Source of the DNA: Cryobacterium sp. PAMC25264
GTDB taxonomy: Bacteria; Actinomycetota; Actinomycetes; Actinomycetales; Microbacteriaceae
DNA length: 64,000 nt
Direction: 5' to 3'
Assembly: GCF_019443325.1 (NCBI RefSeq)
Contig: NZ_CP080383.1
Coordinates: 2,914,001-2,978,000 of the forward strand
The notes beneath the pieces were generated by a model that saw nothing but the letters and a program-made list of their open reading frames with translations, had not been told where the DNA came from and made no database searches. Numbering within the stretch: position 1 is the first letter of the stretch; each line of letters opens with the position of its first letter. Made by a program: the position numbers and the translations under genes. Below, piece after piece: positions 26,829 through 35,794 of the stretch.

Positions 26829-27619
26829 ATGCAACGCTCTGCCTCCGCACACCTCGAACTTCAGGCCATGGGGCCTGCCGAGCTGGTCCTGTCCGTCGCC
26901 GTCGCCGCGGATGCGAGCGCCACCGAGCTGCTCACGATCCTGCAGGACGGCCGGCCGCTGGACTACCGGGAGGCCCTGGACCAGCACGGCACCCGTTTGC
27001 AGCTCGTTTCGGTGCAGGCCGGTCGGATCGACATCGACTACACCGTCGAGGTCTCCGGCAAGTCGCCCGAGGCCGAGGTGACCGACATCGACATTGTGCG
27101 GTACCTGCGGCCGAGCCGGTACTGCGAGTCCGACCACCTGTGGCCCACCGCCCAGGCCGAGTTCCGCGGCCTCACCGGCACCGAGCTCCTCAACGCCGTC
27201 ACCACCTGGTGGGCCGGCACCTCAGCTATGTTCCCGGCGCCAGCCTGCCCACGGATGGCGCGGTGCGCACCCTGCTGGCCCGGCAGGGGGTCTGCCGGGA
27301 TTACGCGCACCTCGTCATCGCGTTCCTGCGCGCCCACGACGTGCCCGCCCGCCTTGTGTCGGTGTACGCGCCGGGGCTCTCGCCCATGGACTTCCACGCC
27401 GTGGCCGAGGCCTACCTCGACGGAGCCTGGCAGGTCGTGGATGCCACGGGCCTGGCCCCCCGGCAGTCGCTCATGCGGATCGCCACCGGTAGGGACGCCG
27501 CCGACACTGCGTTCCTCTCCTCCGCCGGAGCCGCCGTGCTCCTGAACGTGCTGTCCGTCACGGCCGTCGCCGACGAGCTCCCCCGCGACGACACGACCGC
27601 CCTGGCCAGGCTGCGCTAA
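26829..27619 (+). pseudogene. Transglutaminase-like cysteine peptidase domain protein, frameshifted
   Basis: ATG 26829 opens the frame MQRSASAHLELQAMG, which runs through a typical N-terminal region (bacterial transglutaminase-like, IDIDYTVEVSG, IVRYLRPSRYCESDHL) to TTWW near 27207. The next frame then carries HLSYVPGASLPTDG, GVCRDYAHLVIAFLRAHDVPARLVSVYAPG and FHAVAEAYLDGAWQVVDATGLAP, holding the catalytic Cys, His and Asp of the fold, and ends at 27619. Adding one G in TGGTGGG at 27207-27213 gives WVGRHLSYV and an intact protein of about 263 residues. The function of these proteins is poorly known; they resemble proteins encoded near circularly permuted ATP-grasp genes. Likely a base-calling loss, but a true frameshift is possible. 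Confidence 0.75.
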
Positions 27620-27718
27620 CCGCTGTCCGACACCTCTCGCCGAGTCGGGGTAATCCGGTCATACTGAGGGCGACCACACCCACCGCCACTGTCTGACAGA
27701 CCTTTCGGGACGGCACTC

Positions 27719-28329
27719 ATGACGCAGGACACCGAGCAGATCGCACCCACCGCCGACGTGGACCCGCGCGCCACGATCGGGCCTGACGTCACCATCTGGC
27801 ACCTTGCCCAGGTGCGGGAGGATGCCCAACTGGGGGCAGGGTCGATACTCGGCCGCGGCGCCTATATCGGCCCCGGCGTCATTCTCGGCGCGAATTGCAA
27901 GGTACAGAACTACGCTTTGCTCTACGAGCCGGCCGTGCTGGGCGACGGTGTCTTCATCGGACCGTCGGTCGTGTTCACCAATGACATGTTCCCCCGCGCC
28001 GTGAACGTCGACGGCAGCCGCAAGGGCGCCGAGGATTGGGACGCCGTGGGGGTGAACGTCGGAGCTGGGGCCTCGATCGGTGCCCGTGCCGTGTGCGTTG
28101 CCCCGCTCCGGATCGGTCGGTGGGCCCTCGTCGGGGCCGGAGCAGTCGTGACTCGGGATGTCCCGGACCACGCAATAGTCGTGGGCGTCCCGCCCGGCAG
28201 GTCGGCTGGGTCGGACCAGCGGGAGTCCCCCTGGTCTCGGCCGGGGACGGCCTCTTCACCTGTCCGGCCACCGGAGAGCGCTATCGCGAGGTGAACGGCG
28301 CCCTGTCGATCGCCTCCCCGGAGCGGTGA
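27719..28329 (+). pseudogene. Left-handed beta-helix sugar N-acetyltransferase (WbpD/WlbB type), frameshifted near its end
   Basis: ATG 27719 opens a hexapeptide-repeat acyltransferase: IAPTADVDPRATIGPDVTIW, VREDAQLGAGSILGRGAYIG, VFIGPSVVFTNDMFPRA, VGVNVGAGASIGARAV, LVGAGAVVTRDVPDHAIVVGVP. The FTNDMFPRA motif fits the WbpD/WlbB family, which acetylates the 3-amino group of UDP-linked 2,3-diamino sugars. In frame, the protein ends in unrelated residues at 28294. One added G at 28192 restores VGVPARQVGWVGPAG and then FTCPATGERYREVNGAL, a normal C-terminus ending at 28329, where the stop overlaps the next GTG. It opens the polysaccharide region and could act with the Gfo/Idh/MocA and DegT enzymes encoded at 54998-60005. 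Confidence 0.8.
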
Positions 28330-28982
28330 TCATGCGCCGCCGCTTCGTGGCCGTGGTCGCCCTCGCGGCCGCTGCCTTCCTCGCCGCGGGAGCATTGGCC
28401 CTGCAGCAGGCCGGTGTCGTGCCCGATCCGGCGGCGACATCCGAGGCCCGCGGGACAGGCTCACCCTCGTCAACGCCGGGAACGGAATCCCCTGCCTCGA
28501 CCCCCGCACCCCATCTCCCCGACGCCCAAGCGACCACGCAGCCCGGGGAGTCGACAGAGTCGCGGGCCACCGGACCGGATGCACCTGCGGGCACCGCACC
28601 TCAGCCGGCTCCACTGCCGGCCCTGGTGACGCTGCCCTTGCCGGACACGTCAAGCGCAACCGGGTCGGTGGTGGCCGGTTTCCCCGATCGGGTTCTCCCC
28701 GCCGCTCCGCAATCCTCAATCGCCTCCAGCTCCATCACAACCGAAGGCTCCCGCCTTCAGGCCGCTCTGGTGGCCGAGACGCCCCTCACCGTCGGAGAAG
28801 TGCTCGATTTCTACACCTCTGCCCTGACGGCACTGGGTTTGGTCGGCGCCCCCGTGCCTGCGCCCGACGGGTCATCCGCACTCGCGTTCACTCGAGGAGT
28901 GAACAGCGTCACTCTCACTGCCAACCCCGTGGACGGCGGCTCCGAGTACACAGTGCTCGGTATTTTCTCTGCGGAGAGCTGA
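28326..28982 (+). CDS. Secreted or membrane-anchored protein of unknown function
   Basis: GTG 28326 overlaps the previous stop; ATG 28332 is an alternative start. The 218-residue product has an N-terminal signal or anchor (RRRFVAVVALAAAAFLAAGALA), a Ser/Thr/Pro/Ala-rich linker of about 80 residues, and a C-terminal domain of about 110 residues (VVAGFPDRVLPAAPQSSI, TEGSRLQAALVAETPLTVGEVLDFY, LGLVGAPVPAPDG, NSVTLTANPVDGGSEYTVLGIF). That last part looks like a small alpha/beta fold of the kind seen in lipoprotein-like extracytoplasmic proteins; there is no lipobox Cys. I do not recognise the family. Its place between polysaccharide genes and an MFS transporter suggests an envelope role. Confidence 0.6.
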   Translation: MIMRRRFVAVVALAAAAFLAAGALALQQAGVVPDPAATSEARGTGSPSSTPGTESPASTPAPHLPDAQATTQPGESTESRATGPDAPAGTAPQPAPLPALVTLPLPDTSSATGSVVAGFPDRVLPAAPQSSIASSSITTEGSRLQAALVAETPLTVGEVLDFYTSALTALGLVGAPVPAPDGSSALAFTRGVNSVTLTANPVDGGSEYTVLGIFSAES

Positions 28983-29023
28983 CTGTGCCCTGCGTGGTGT
29001 TGACGGCAGCGGACTGAGCGCCC

Positions 29024-30280
29024 ATGTACATTTCCTTCTCGGATCGGAAAGGCGGCGTCACGGCGCCGACGAAATCAGCAACGAAGGTCTCGTCGGTGGT
29101 GGTCAGCCTCGGCGTAGTGAGTATGCTCACCGACATCTCCTCCGAATCGGTGGCCGCGATCCTTCCGCTCTACATCACCGGTGTGATCGGGCTGTCCACC
29201 GTCGCCTACGGCTTCATCGATGGGCTGTACCAGGGCATCAGTGCCTTCGTGCGCATCGCCGGCGGCTGGGCCGCCGACCGCGGGGATCAACCCAAGTGGA
29301 TCGCGTTCTTCGGCTATGGAGTGTCCGCGCTAGCCAGGATCGGCCTGCTCTTCGCCGCCGGGTTCGGCGCCCTCGTCGCCGTCCTCGCGATCGACCGGCT
29401 CGGTAAGGGCGTCCGCACGGCCCCGCGGGACGCACTCATCGTCGCCTCCTCCGCGCCAGACAACCTCGGCCGGTCCTTCGGAGTGCACCGCATGCTGGAC
29501 ACCGTCGGCGCGGCGGTCGGACCGCTGCTGGCGTTCGTGGTCCTGTTCTTCATCCCCGACGGGTACAGCACAGTCTTCGTGGTCTCCCTGACCTTCGCGA
29601 TTCTGGGCGTCGTCATTCTCGGCATCCTGGTGCCCAACACCAGGCCGAGGGCGGAGCGCGCGGCAGCGGCCACTGACCCTCGGCCGGCTCGATTCCGCTG
29701 GCGCCAACTGGCCGATCCACGGCTCCGCCGCCTTCTGATCTGCGCCGGGCTCCTGGGGATGCTCACCATCGGCGACGGCTTCATCTATCTGGTCCTGCAG
29801 AACAGGGGGGCATTCGCCGCAGCCTGGTTCCCCCTGCTGTACGTGGGCACCAACGTCGCCTTCCTGCTTCTGGCGATCCCACTCGGCCGGCTCTCGGACC
29901 GGTTCGGGCGCGGGCGCGTCTTCATCATCGGCCATGTCGCCCTGCTGGCCGCGTATATCAGTGCCGCGCTCCCGACGGCCGGCCCGCTGGCGACCGTTCT
30001 CTGCCTCGTCCTCCTCGGCACGTTCTACGCTGCGACCGATGGGATCCTGGCCGCCCTGGCCTCGCAGTGCACGCCCGAGGAGGCCCGGGCCAGCGGGATC
30101 GCGGCGGCGCAGACCGTGGTGGCGCTCACCCGGCTGATCGCGTCCACCGGTTTCGGGCTGCTCTGGTTCTCGCTGGGGCGGGAAAACGCGATGCTGGTCG
30201 CGGCGGCGGCCCTGGCCCTCGTGATCCCGGCCGCGGCGCTCCTGTTGCGCGGCGTGGTCTCCCGGCGGCCGGCGAGATGA
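29024..30280 (+). CDS. MFS transporter
   Basis: This 418-residue protein has about 12 membrane helices. The first half contains SMLTDISSESVAAILPLYITGV and DRLGKGVRTAPRDALIVAS with GRSFGVHRMLDTVGAAVGPL; the second half has LFLLAIPLGRLSDRFGRGRVFI, and the two GxxxDRxGR-like loops are the MFS signatures. The set DISSESV and GKGVRTAPRDALI resembles the group of MFS proteins annotated as arabinose-efflux/antimicrobial-like permeases whose substrates are unknown. The ATG at 29024 has only a weak ribosome binding site. Its stop overlaps the start of the beta-propeller gene (ATGA), suggesting the two work together. Substrate cannot be inferred. Confidence 0.85.
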   Translation: MYISFSDRKGGVTAPTKSATKVSSVVVSLGVVSMLTDISSESVAAILPLYITGVIGLSTVAYGFIDGLYQGISAFVRIAGGWAADRGDQPKWIAFFGYGVSALARIGLLFAAGFGALVAVLAIDRLGKGVRTAPRDALIVASSAPDNLGRSFGVHRMLDTVGAAVGPLLAFVVLFFIPDGYSTVFVVSLTFAILGVVILGILVPNTRPRAERAAAATDPRPARFRWRQLADPRLRRLLICAGLLGMLTIGDGFIYLVLQNRGAFAAAWFPLLYVGTNVAFLLLAIPLGRLSDRFGRGRVFIIGHVALLAAYISAALPTAGPLATVLCLVLLGTFYAATDGILAALASQCTPEEARASGIAAAQTVVALTRLIASTGFGLLWFSLGRENAMLVAAAALALVIPAAALLLRGVVSRRPAR

Positions 30281-31293
30281 CCACCCGACGCCGGATCTGG
30301 CTGGTGGCCATCATCGGCATCGTTCTGCTATCCGGTGCCGCCGGGTACGGGATCGTAGCGTGGGCGGAGCACCGCGCCAGCGCGTCCGCCCCCAGCGAGG
30401 TGGAGTCCGTGGTCACAGACACCCGGCCGGCCGGAGCACGAGTGGTCTTTCGCAATACCGCACTCGGGGCCGGGTATGGCCTCGTCGCGTCCGTTCCCCT
30501 GTCGGACCCCACGGCGGCCCGCAGCGTCACCGCTCAGGCCTGCGACCGGGTCTACGCCACCGCCGCCCTGCAATCGTGCCTGCACATCGATCGGGGCGTG
30601 GTCACGACATTCACCGGAACCCTGAGCGACGCCGCCGGCCGGGAAACCCGCTCATGGCCCCTGGCCGGGGTGCCCAGCCGCACCCGCATCTCGGCCGACT
30701 CCACCCTGGTCGCCGCCACGTCGTTTGTAACCGGCGAGTCGTACGGCACCGTGGGATTCGCCACCATGACGACGATCTCCCGAACCGACGGCAGCCAGGA
30801 CTACGGCAACCTCGAGGACTTCGCGCTGTTCGTGGACGACGTGCGCGTCACCGCGGCCGACCGGAACGTCTGGGGGGTCACGTTCAGCGACGACGACTCT
30901 GTGTTTTATGCGACAGCGGCGTCGAACAACCAGACCTGGCTGGTGCGCGGCGACCTGACCGCCCGCACCCTGACGTCCATCAGGGAGACCGCCGAATGCC
31001 CGTCGCTCTCACCCGATGGGGGCCGTATCGCTTATAAGAAGGAGGTCTCCACCGCAGCCACGCCGCACTGGACGATCGCCGTGCTGGACCTCGGCACCGG
31101 CACCGAGACCCTGCTGCCCGAGAAACGCAACGTGGACGACCAGGTCGTCTGGCTGGACGACGGCACTATCCTCTACGGGCTCGGACGGGACGGCGCTGTC
31201 GGCGACAGCGATGTGTGGTCAGTGTCCGCCGACGGCACGAGCGACCCCGAGCTGTTCCTCGCACACGCGTGGTCGCCGTCGGTAGTTAACTAG
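30277..31293 (+). CDS. Membrane-anchored TolB-like beta-propeller protein
   Basis: ATG 30277 overlaps the MFS stop and opens a 338-residue protein. An N-terminal anchor (IWLVAIIGIVLLSGAAGYGIVAW) is followed by an extracytoplasmic domain with WD40/TolB-type repeats: FVDDVRVTAADRNVWGVTF, TLTSIRETAECPSLSPDGGRIAYKK, VVWLDDGTILYGL, VWSVSADGTSDPELFL. The CPSLSPDGGRIAY block is the classic TolB/PD40 repeat. Such domains usually bind other proteins or sugars outside the membrane. It is the last gene of the rightward unit that begins at 27719 and is followed by a hairpin. The exact role is unknown; a link with the MFS partner is likely from the overlap. Confidence 0.72.
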   Translation: MTTRRRIWLVAIIGIVLLSGAAGYGIVAWAEHRASASAPSEVESVVTDTRPAGARVVFRNTALGAGYGLVASVPLSDPTAARSVTAQACDRVYATAALQSCLHIDRGVVTTFTGTLSDAAGRETRSWPLAGVPSRTRISADSTLVAATSFVTGESYGTVGFATMTTISRTDGSQDYGNLEDFALFVDDVRVTAADRNVWGVTFSDDDSVFYATAASNNQTWLVRGDLTARTLTSIRETAECPSLSPDGGRIAYKKEVSTAATPHWTIAVLDLGTGTETLLPEKRNVDDQVVWLDDGTILYGLGRDGAVGDSDVWSVSADGTSDPELFLAHAWSPSVVN

Positions 31294-31314
31294 CGCCGGC
31301 GGCTCACGCCGGCG
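31294..31314. terminator. Hairpin between convergent genes
   Basis: CGCCGGCG (31294-31301) and CGCCGGCG (31307-31314) form an 8-bp stem with a 5-base loop directly after the beta-propeller stop and before the end of the convergent glycosyltransferase gene. No T-run follows. Confidence 0.45.
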
Positions 31315-31322
31315 TCCTTCGC

Positions 31323-32552
31323 TCAGGTGGGGAGCCTCGAGTGCTCACTCCGCGGCGCCCAGGCCGCCTGCTCGATCAGCCGCATCGTCTCGCGCGCCGT
31401 CGCTCCCCAACCATGGGTGACCCGTTGTGCCATCTCCGTTCGCGCCACCCCTGGCATCATCCGGTCGACGGCTCGGCCCAGCCCATCGGCCAACGCCCCC
31501 GGCGTGGTGACGGACCACTGGACATCGGGGTGTCGGAGCACATCGCGGGCGTACGGGACTTCCGTGACGACGGGTATCACGCCGGCGGCGAGCATCTCCT
31601 CTGCCACCAACGTGATGTTTGTGAACGAGATCGCCAATCCGGCCTTGCTCGAGTTGTACAACTCGTTGAGGGCGCTCGGGGAGAGCCGCCCATGTTGAAT
31701 GACGGGAATGCGCCAGTTGTCGTCTGCGTCACCGTAGAGATGGATGGGCTCTGCGGGGTGCCTCCGGTGGAACTCCTCCAGCGCCAGTCGACCGAGTCGG
31801 TAACCGCGTCGATCCGAGCCGGGCTTCGTGTAGTAGACCACCCCTGAGCGCTGTGCAGCCGGATTAGCCAGCCGGTAGACATCAGTGTCGCAGCCGAAGG
31901 GAACGATGGAGTGCGCGATGCCGCGGTCCGCGAGTTCGCTGGCCACGAGCTCGCCGAGCGCGATGTTGACGAAACCGAAGCGATAGCTGTCTTCGGCGAG
32001 CGCGTAGAGGGTGCCCTTCGGGTGGAAGTAGGGCTCGAAGTCCTGAATGAAGTAGAGCAATGCCGCAGCCGAACGCACCCTGGAGGCGATCACGTGGGCG
32101 CTCTCCCAGGAGCTGGCCACATAGGCATCAGCCCCATCGATCCCCAGCGTCGCATTGCGCACCTCGGCCGACACTCCGGGCCAGAACCGGCGCATCACGC
32201 GCTGGTGTCGGTCATGGTCCCCGCCGTGCCTGTCGTAGAAGTAGACGATGCAGCGATGGCCGGCTCGCTCTGCGGCCTCAACCATGCGAAACAGGGTCGT
32301 GTGTCCGCCGGAGCCCGGGCCGGGCGGCGTGCAGACCCACCCGATCGTGAGGGGACTGCCGGGCGGGATGGGCTCGCCGGGTGGGCGCGCCTGGCGGGTC
32401 GAATCAGCTATGTCCGAGTCGAGCAGCGGAAAGTCGAGGGCTTCGACGTCAAGTCTGGTAGCGAAGCGCCGGATCAGACGCCTGGTCGCGTCGGTCAGGC
32501 CGTCCTGCCGCGCCCGGCGCGCGATCTCCCGGAGTCCGGGGGTTGTCCTCAT
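31323..32552 (-). CDS. Glycosyltransferase, GT4-like (WsaF/rhamnosyltransferase type)
   Basis: The protein (409 residues from ATG 32552; a GTG three codons earlier is possible) has an N-terminal helical extension, then a GT-B fold: LTIGWVCTPPGPGSGGHTTLF with the donor-side Gly-rich loop, CIVYFYDRHGGDHDRH, AYVASSWESAHV, LLYFIQDFEPYFHPKG and PFGCDTDVYRLANP. The C-terminal half has VVYYTKPGSDRRGYRLG, LYGDADDNWRIPVIQHGRLSP and SFTNITLVAEEMLAAGVIPV. The FIQDFEPYF motif is characteristic of WsaF-type rhamnosyltransferases and related GT4 members. It probably adds a sugar to the lipid-linked repeat in the cytoplasm. It stands apart from its neighbours on the minus strand, with the Wzz-like gene 225 bases upstream. 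Confidence 0.75.
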   Translation of the reverse strand: MRTTPGLREIARRARQDGLTDATRRLIRRFATRLDVEALDFPLLDSDIADSTRQARPPGEPIPPGSPLTIGWVCTPPGPGSGGHTTLFRMVEAAERAGHRCIVYFYDRHGGDHDRHQRVMRRFWPGVSAEVRNATLGIDGADAYVASSWESAHVIASRVRSAAALLYFIQDFEPYFHPKGTLYALAEDSYRFGFVNIALGELVASELADRGIAHSIVPFGCDTDVYRLANPAAQRSGVVYYTKPGSDRRGYRLGRLALEEFHRRHPAEPIHLYGDADDNWRIPVIQHGRLSPSALNELYNSSKAGLAISFTNITLVAEEMLAAGVIPVVTEVPYARDVLRHPDVQWSVTTPGALADGLGRAVDRMMPGVARTEMAQRVTHGWGATARETMRLIEQAAWAPRSEHSRLPT

Positions 32553-32776
32553 CGGTGGCACCGGTTCTGGATTACCGTGCAGCGAGGCGGTCGGTAGCGT
32601 GCGTCCGAGGCCAGCGTACGTCGCGCCACGACCGCGACATCGTTCCTGCTCATGCGTTCGACTCCGTGATCCCCCGGGCGGGACTTGTGTTGCTCGGCTT
32701 GCCGCTGTGCAGTGATTATGCCCCGATGCGCTCTGCCGCGATCCCCCCTGTTCGAGGCACCGGGCGCGCGGAGAGC

Positions 32777-33433
32777 TCAGGATGTGCGGCGGCGCGCCCT
32801 CCGTCGGGCGAACAGACGATCCGCGAACAGCGCCATGATCACGGCGCCGGCCAAGCCCAGGAGCACGGTCACCAAGACCGCTCGAGTCGGTTGACCCGAC
32901 ACGTAGACGACATCAGCCGTGGCGGGAGAGACCAGGACCCCGACGCTGTAGGCGTCATCGACGCCGCTCTGCTGCTGGCGTTCCGTGACGATGCCGGAGA
33001 GGTCCGCCACCGTGGCATCCAGAAGGGCTCGCGCACGTTCGGCGTCCGGATTCACGACATCGACGATGAGGACGGGATTGGGAAAGTTAAGATTCCACTG
33101 ATTCCCGTCGTTGACCAGACGAACGCTGACGCCCGTACGCACACCGGCGCCGGCCAGAGTGACGTTGGGCGACGCGAATCGAATCTGGGCGGCATTCCCG
33201 TTGTACTGCCGGTCTACAAGAGCGGCGAAGTCGATCAGTTCTTCAGCGCGCTCCCCGATGGCGTTGTCCCCCTCGGTCAGCGCCGACGGCGGAAGTAGCC
33301 GTACCGAAGCCTGCGCCGAATACACCCCTGGCATATGGGCTACCAGGACCGCACACAGCGCCGTGAGCATGAGCGCGGCAAGAACAATGATCCACTGTCG
33401 GGCGATCACGCGAAGGAGCTGAACCATGGTCAT
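32777..33433 (-). CDS. Wzz-like polysaccharide chain-length membrane protein (first copy)
   Basis: From ATG 33433 this is 218 residues (MTMVQLLRVIARQW). Two membrane helices, near residues 11-33 (IIVLAALMLTALCAVLVAH) and 185-205 (AVLVTVLLGLAGAVIMALF), flank an extracytoplasmic domain starting with YSAQASVRLLPPS, the usual Wzz/CapA beginning. LIDFAALVDRQYNG and NPDAERARALLDATVADL fit the coiled extracytoplasmic part. The C-terminus is Arg-rich (ARRRARRR) and has no kinase domain. A ProPro-rich second-helix region as in Escherichia Wzz is not obvious. It is divergent from a second Wzz-like gene at 33524. A TTG-initiated longer form to 33463 is unlikely. Confidence 0.72.
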   Translation of the reverse strand: MTMVQLLRVIARQWIIVLAALMLTALCAVLVAHMPGVYSAQASVRLLPPSALTEGDNAIGERAEELIDFAALVDRQYNGNAAQIRFASPNVTLAGAGVRTGVSVRLVNDGNQWNLNFPNPVLIVDVVNPDAERARALLDATVADLSGIVTERQQQSGVDDAYSVGVLVSPATADVVYVSGQPTRAVLVTVLLGLAGAVIMALFADRLFARRRARRRTS

Positions 33434-33455
33434 GACCTGCACCTTAGTTCGAACC

Positions 33456-33484
33456 TTCAACAAAAGGCACTTTCAGTCTATGTT
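33456..33484 (+). promoter_or_regulatory. Candidate promoter for the rightward Wzz-like/ligase unit
   Basis: TTCAAC (33456-33461), a 17-base spacer and TATGTT (33479-33484) fit a sigma-70 promoter in the 90-base divergent region, 40 bases before the ATG at 33524. Confidence 0.35.
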
Positions 33485-33523
33485 GGGGACCTCAAGCCCC
33501 AAAAGAGTGGAAGTGGGTCGGAC

Positions 33524-34278
33524 ATGTACTTCCGCGATCTCGGTCTGAGCCTCGTCCGGCGTTGGCCGTTACTGCTGATAGGAATCGTTTTAACGGCCGG
33601 TCTAGCGACGGCCGTCTTCATGTTCGTCCCGGCCTCCTGGACAGCGAGAGCGAGCGTCCTGATCCTGCCGCCTGCGACGGTTGTCGGCGATACGGGCAAT
33701 CCGTACCTCTTCCTCGGTGGGCTCGGGCAGGCGTCGGACGTCCTGGCCAAACGGCTGGACGCGGAAGACGCCCATACCTCGGCCCAGGAGCGCTACAACG
33801 GAGGCGACTTCACCGTGGGGACAGACCGGGGTTCGCCGGCCCCCGTGATCCTGATCGAGGTGGATGCCCCCACAGCGTCCGAAGCTCTCGAACTCGTCGG
33901 GAACCTTCACTCACAGGTTCCCCTCGAGTTGGGCGCGATGCAGCGCGACCTCGATGTGCCCTCAGCTGCCCTCATCACGACGTCTGACATCACGGTCGAC
34001 TCCGTGGCGACGCTCAATCCGAGAGCGCGCATCCAGCTCACCGCCATCGCCGCGGTTGGGGCATCGCCTTGACCGTCTTGCTCATCGGATTCTTCGACGG
34101 GCTTGCGCGCCGGCGCCGACGCCGTCCCGGCTCCGACCCCGACGCCAAAGCCGATGCCGATGCCGATGCCGACGAGCTCAGCGAGCTCGACGAGCTCGAT
34201 ACCATCCCCGAGAACGAACGTATGCGCGAGCCGGCATACCGATCCCGGACGGCAAGCGACGAAACCGCAACGGCGTAA
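33524..34278 (+). pseudogene. Wzz-like polysaccharide chain-length protein (second copy), frameshifted before its second membrane helix
   Basis: ATG 33524 opens MYFRDLGLSLVRRW, a first helix (PLLLIGIVLTAGLATAVFMFV) and the Wzz-type domain (SWTARASVLILPPATVV, NPYLFLGGLGQASDVLAKRLD, IEVDAPTASEALELVGNL). The frame meets TGA at 34070 just inside the expected second helix. One G added to the GGGG run at 34058-34061 gives AVGGIALTVLLIGFFDGLARRR, a proper second helix, then an Asp/Ala-rich tail with DADADADELSELDELD, ending at 34278. The repaired protein is 251 residues and pairs well with the divergent copy. Its stop is three bases from the ligase GTG. No tyrosine-kinase module is attached. Confidence 0.72.
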
Positions 34279-34281
34279 CCG

Positions 34282-35592
34282 GTGACTTCCCTCCGCACTG
34301 GAACAGAGCTGAGGCGCCACGCCACTCCGCGGGCGGCACCGGATGCGGTCACCATGCTCACGATCTACCTTGTGGTCCTCTACGGCATTCCGTCCACATT
34401 GCGTGTCAGCGCCCTGGGCAGCATGGGCTCCATCGGCATACTCGTGGGTCTCGGCACTCTGATCTGGTGGGCCTGGTACCGGATCCAGCTGCGAGAACCG
34501 ATCGATGAAGTCGGAACCAATCCGGTGCGCATCGGTGTGTTCGTCGTCGGAGGCGCGCTGCTGCTGAGTTACCTCGCCGCGATGACCCGAGCGATTCCCT
34601 CCGCGGAGATCAGCCCGGCCGACACCGGCATGCTCCGGGCCGCCGCGCTGATCGGGGTTGCGTTGCTCGCGCTGGACGGCCCGCCGAACATGGACCGCTT
34701 CATGGTCTTCGTCCACCGGTTCGCGCTTGCGGGTGGCCTCATCGCCGCCCTCGGGCTTCTGCAATTCGTGACCCAACAATCTCTGGTGGACCAGATACCG
34801 CTGCCCGGGTTCGTGGCGTCGGCGGACTACTCCAGCCTGGTGCTGCGTGGGGGGCTGACCCGTCCGGCCGGCACGTCGGTACACCCGCTGGAGTATGCCG
34901 TGATCCTGTCGATGACCCTCCCGATCACCATCGTCTGCGCCCTGCACGCGCGACGTGGCCGAGCGGTGGGTCTGTGGGTGATGGCCGGCCTCATAGTGCT
35001 CGCCCTCATGGTCTCGAGCTCTCGTTCGGCCTACGTCGGGCTGGCCGTCTCGGTGATACCGCTGGTCTTCGGCCTCGGACGCACCGCACGGCGCTGGATG
35101 ATCGTGGGAGGTGTCGGGCTGACGGGCTTCGTCTACATCATCGCGCCTCGGGCCCTCACCAATCTGCGATACCTTTTCGTCGCCGGCGCCGACGACCCCA
35201 GCGTGCAATCCCGGACGTCCAGCTACGCGGTGATCGAGGCGCTCTTCCCGCACTTTCCCTTCGCGGGCCGAGGCTTCGGCACATTCCTTCCCGAGTACCG
35301 GATCTTCGACAACGAGTACCTGGTGCTTCTGATGGAAATCGGAGTCGTCGGGCTGCTCGCCGTGATCGGACTTCTGGTCGCAGCAGCCGTCGGAGCGGCG
35401 CACGCGCGAAAACGTTCCAAAGATTTTTTCACGCGCGATGTGGGTGTCGCGCTGATTGCATCTCTCGCCGCGGGAGCTGCGTTATTGGCCTTATTCGATG
35501 CTCTCTCTTTTCCCCAGGCAGCGGGCACTTTATTCTTGACGATAGGGCTGTGCGGAGCGTATTGGCGACTCCTGACTCATAAGCTCTCCTAG
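34282..35592 (+). CDS. O-antigen ligase / Wzy-type polymerase family membrane protein
   Basis: This 436-residue protein starts with GTG at 34282. It has about 11 membrane helices and a large extracytoplasmic loop between late helices, containing ILSMTLPITIVCALHARRG, VSSSRSAYVGLAVSVIPLVF and FPFAGRGFGTFLPEYRIFDNEYLVLLMEIG, cited by its core GRGFGTFLPEYRIFDNEYL. The GxGxGTF and DNEYL patterns are the hallmark of Wzy_C/RfaL-type proteins. In this locus it most probably polymerises flipped repeat units or attaches the polymer to the cell surface; the two activities cannot be told apart from sequence. It follows the second Wzz-like gene, as expected for a Wzx/Wzy pathway. Confidence 0.85.
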   Translation: MTSLRTGTELRRHATPRAAPDAVTMLTIYLVVLYGIPSTLRVSALGSMGSIGILVGLGTLIWWAWYRIQLREPIDEVGTNPVRIGVFVVGGALLLSYLAAMTRAIPSAEISPADTGMLRAAALIGVALLALDGPPNMDRFMVFVHRFALAGGLIAALGLLQFVTQQSLVDQIPLPGFVASADYSSLVLRGGLTRPAGTSVHPLEYAVILSMTLPITIVCALHARRGRAVGLWVMAGLIVLALMVSSSRSAYVGLAVSVIPLVFGLGRTARRWMIVGGVGLTGFVYIIAPRALTNLRYLFVAGADDPSVQSRTSSYAVIEALFPHFPFAGRGFGTFLPEYRIFDNEYLVLLMEIGVVGLLAVIGLLVAAAVGAAHARKRSKDFFTRDVGVALIASLAAGAALLALFDALSFPQAAGTLFLTIGLCGAYWRLLTHKLS

Positions 35593-35794
35593 CCACATTC
35601 ACGGCGCATACGCAGGCCTATCCGCGCGCGGATTTAGTGATGCAACCTCATTTTTGATTAGGGAACCCGGCGGACCTCGCCTAGCATTGCCGAGGTCACC
35701 CAGGCATTACCCCCCAAAAGGGGGTACAGGTTCGCGCCTGAATCCGTAATCAGAAACAGGCGGCCGACTCCGGTCGCGTAGGAGGATCCACCCG
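35593..35794. other. Intergenic region with two hairpins ahead of the beta-helix gene
   Basis: The 202 bases hold a 7-bp hairpin (GACCTCG 35673-35679 with CGAGGTC 35691-35697) and a second perfect one (TACCCCC 35708-35714 with GGGGGTA 35720-35726, loop CAAAA). A C5-N4-G5 palindrome of nearly the same kind lies at 60110-60123. AGGAGG at about 35781-35786 serves the ATG at 35795. No gene or known riboswitch is seen. Confidence 0.5.

Noticed and set aside
26346..28329. Genomic-island boundary at the tRNA cluster
   Set aside because: tRNA genes next to an accessory sugar locus invite this idea, but I see no integrase, no tRNA 3'-end duplication and no insertion sequence, and base composition does not change sharply.
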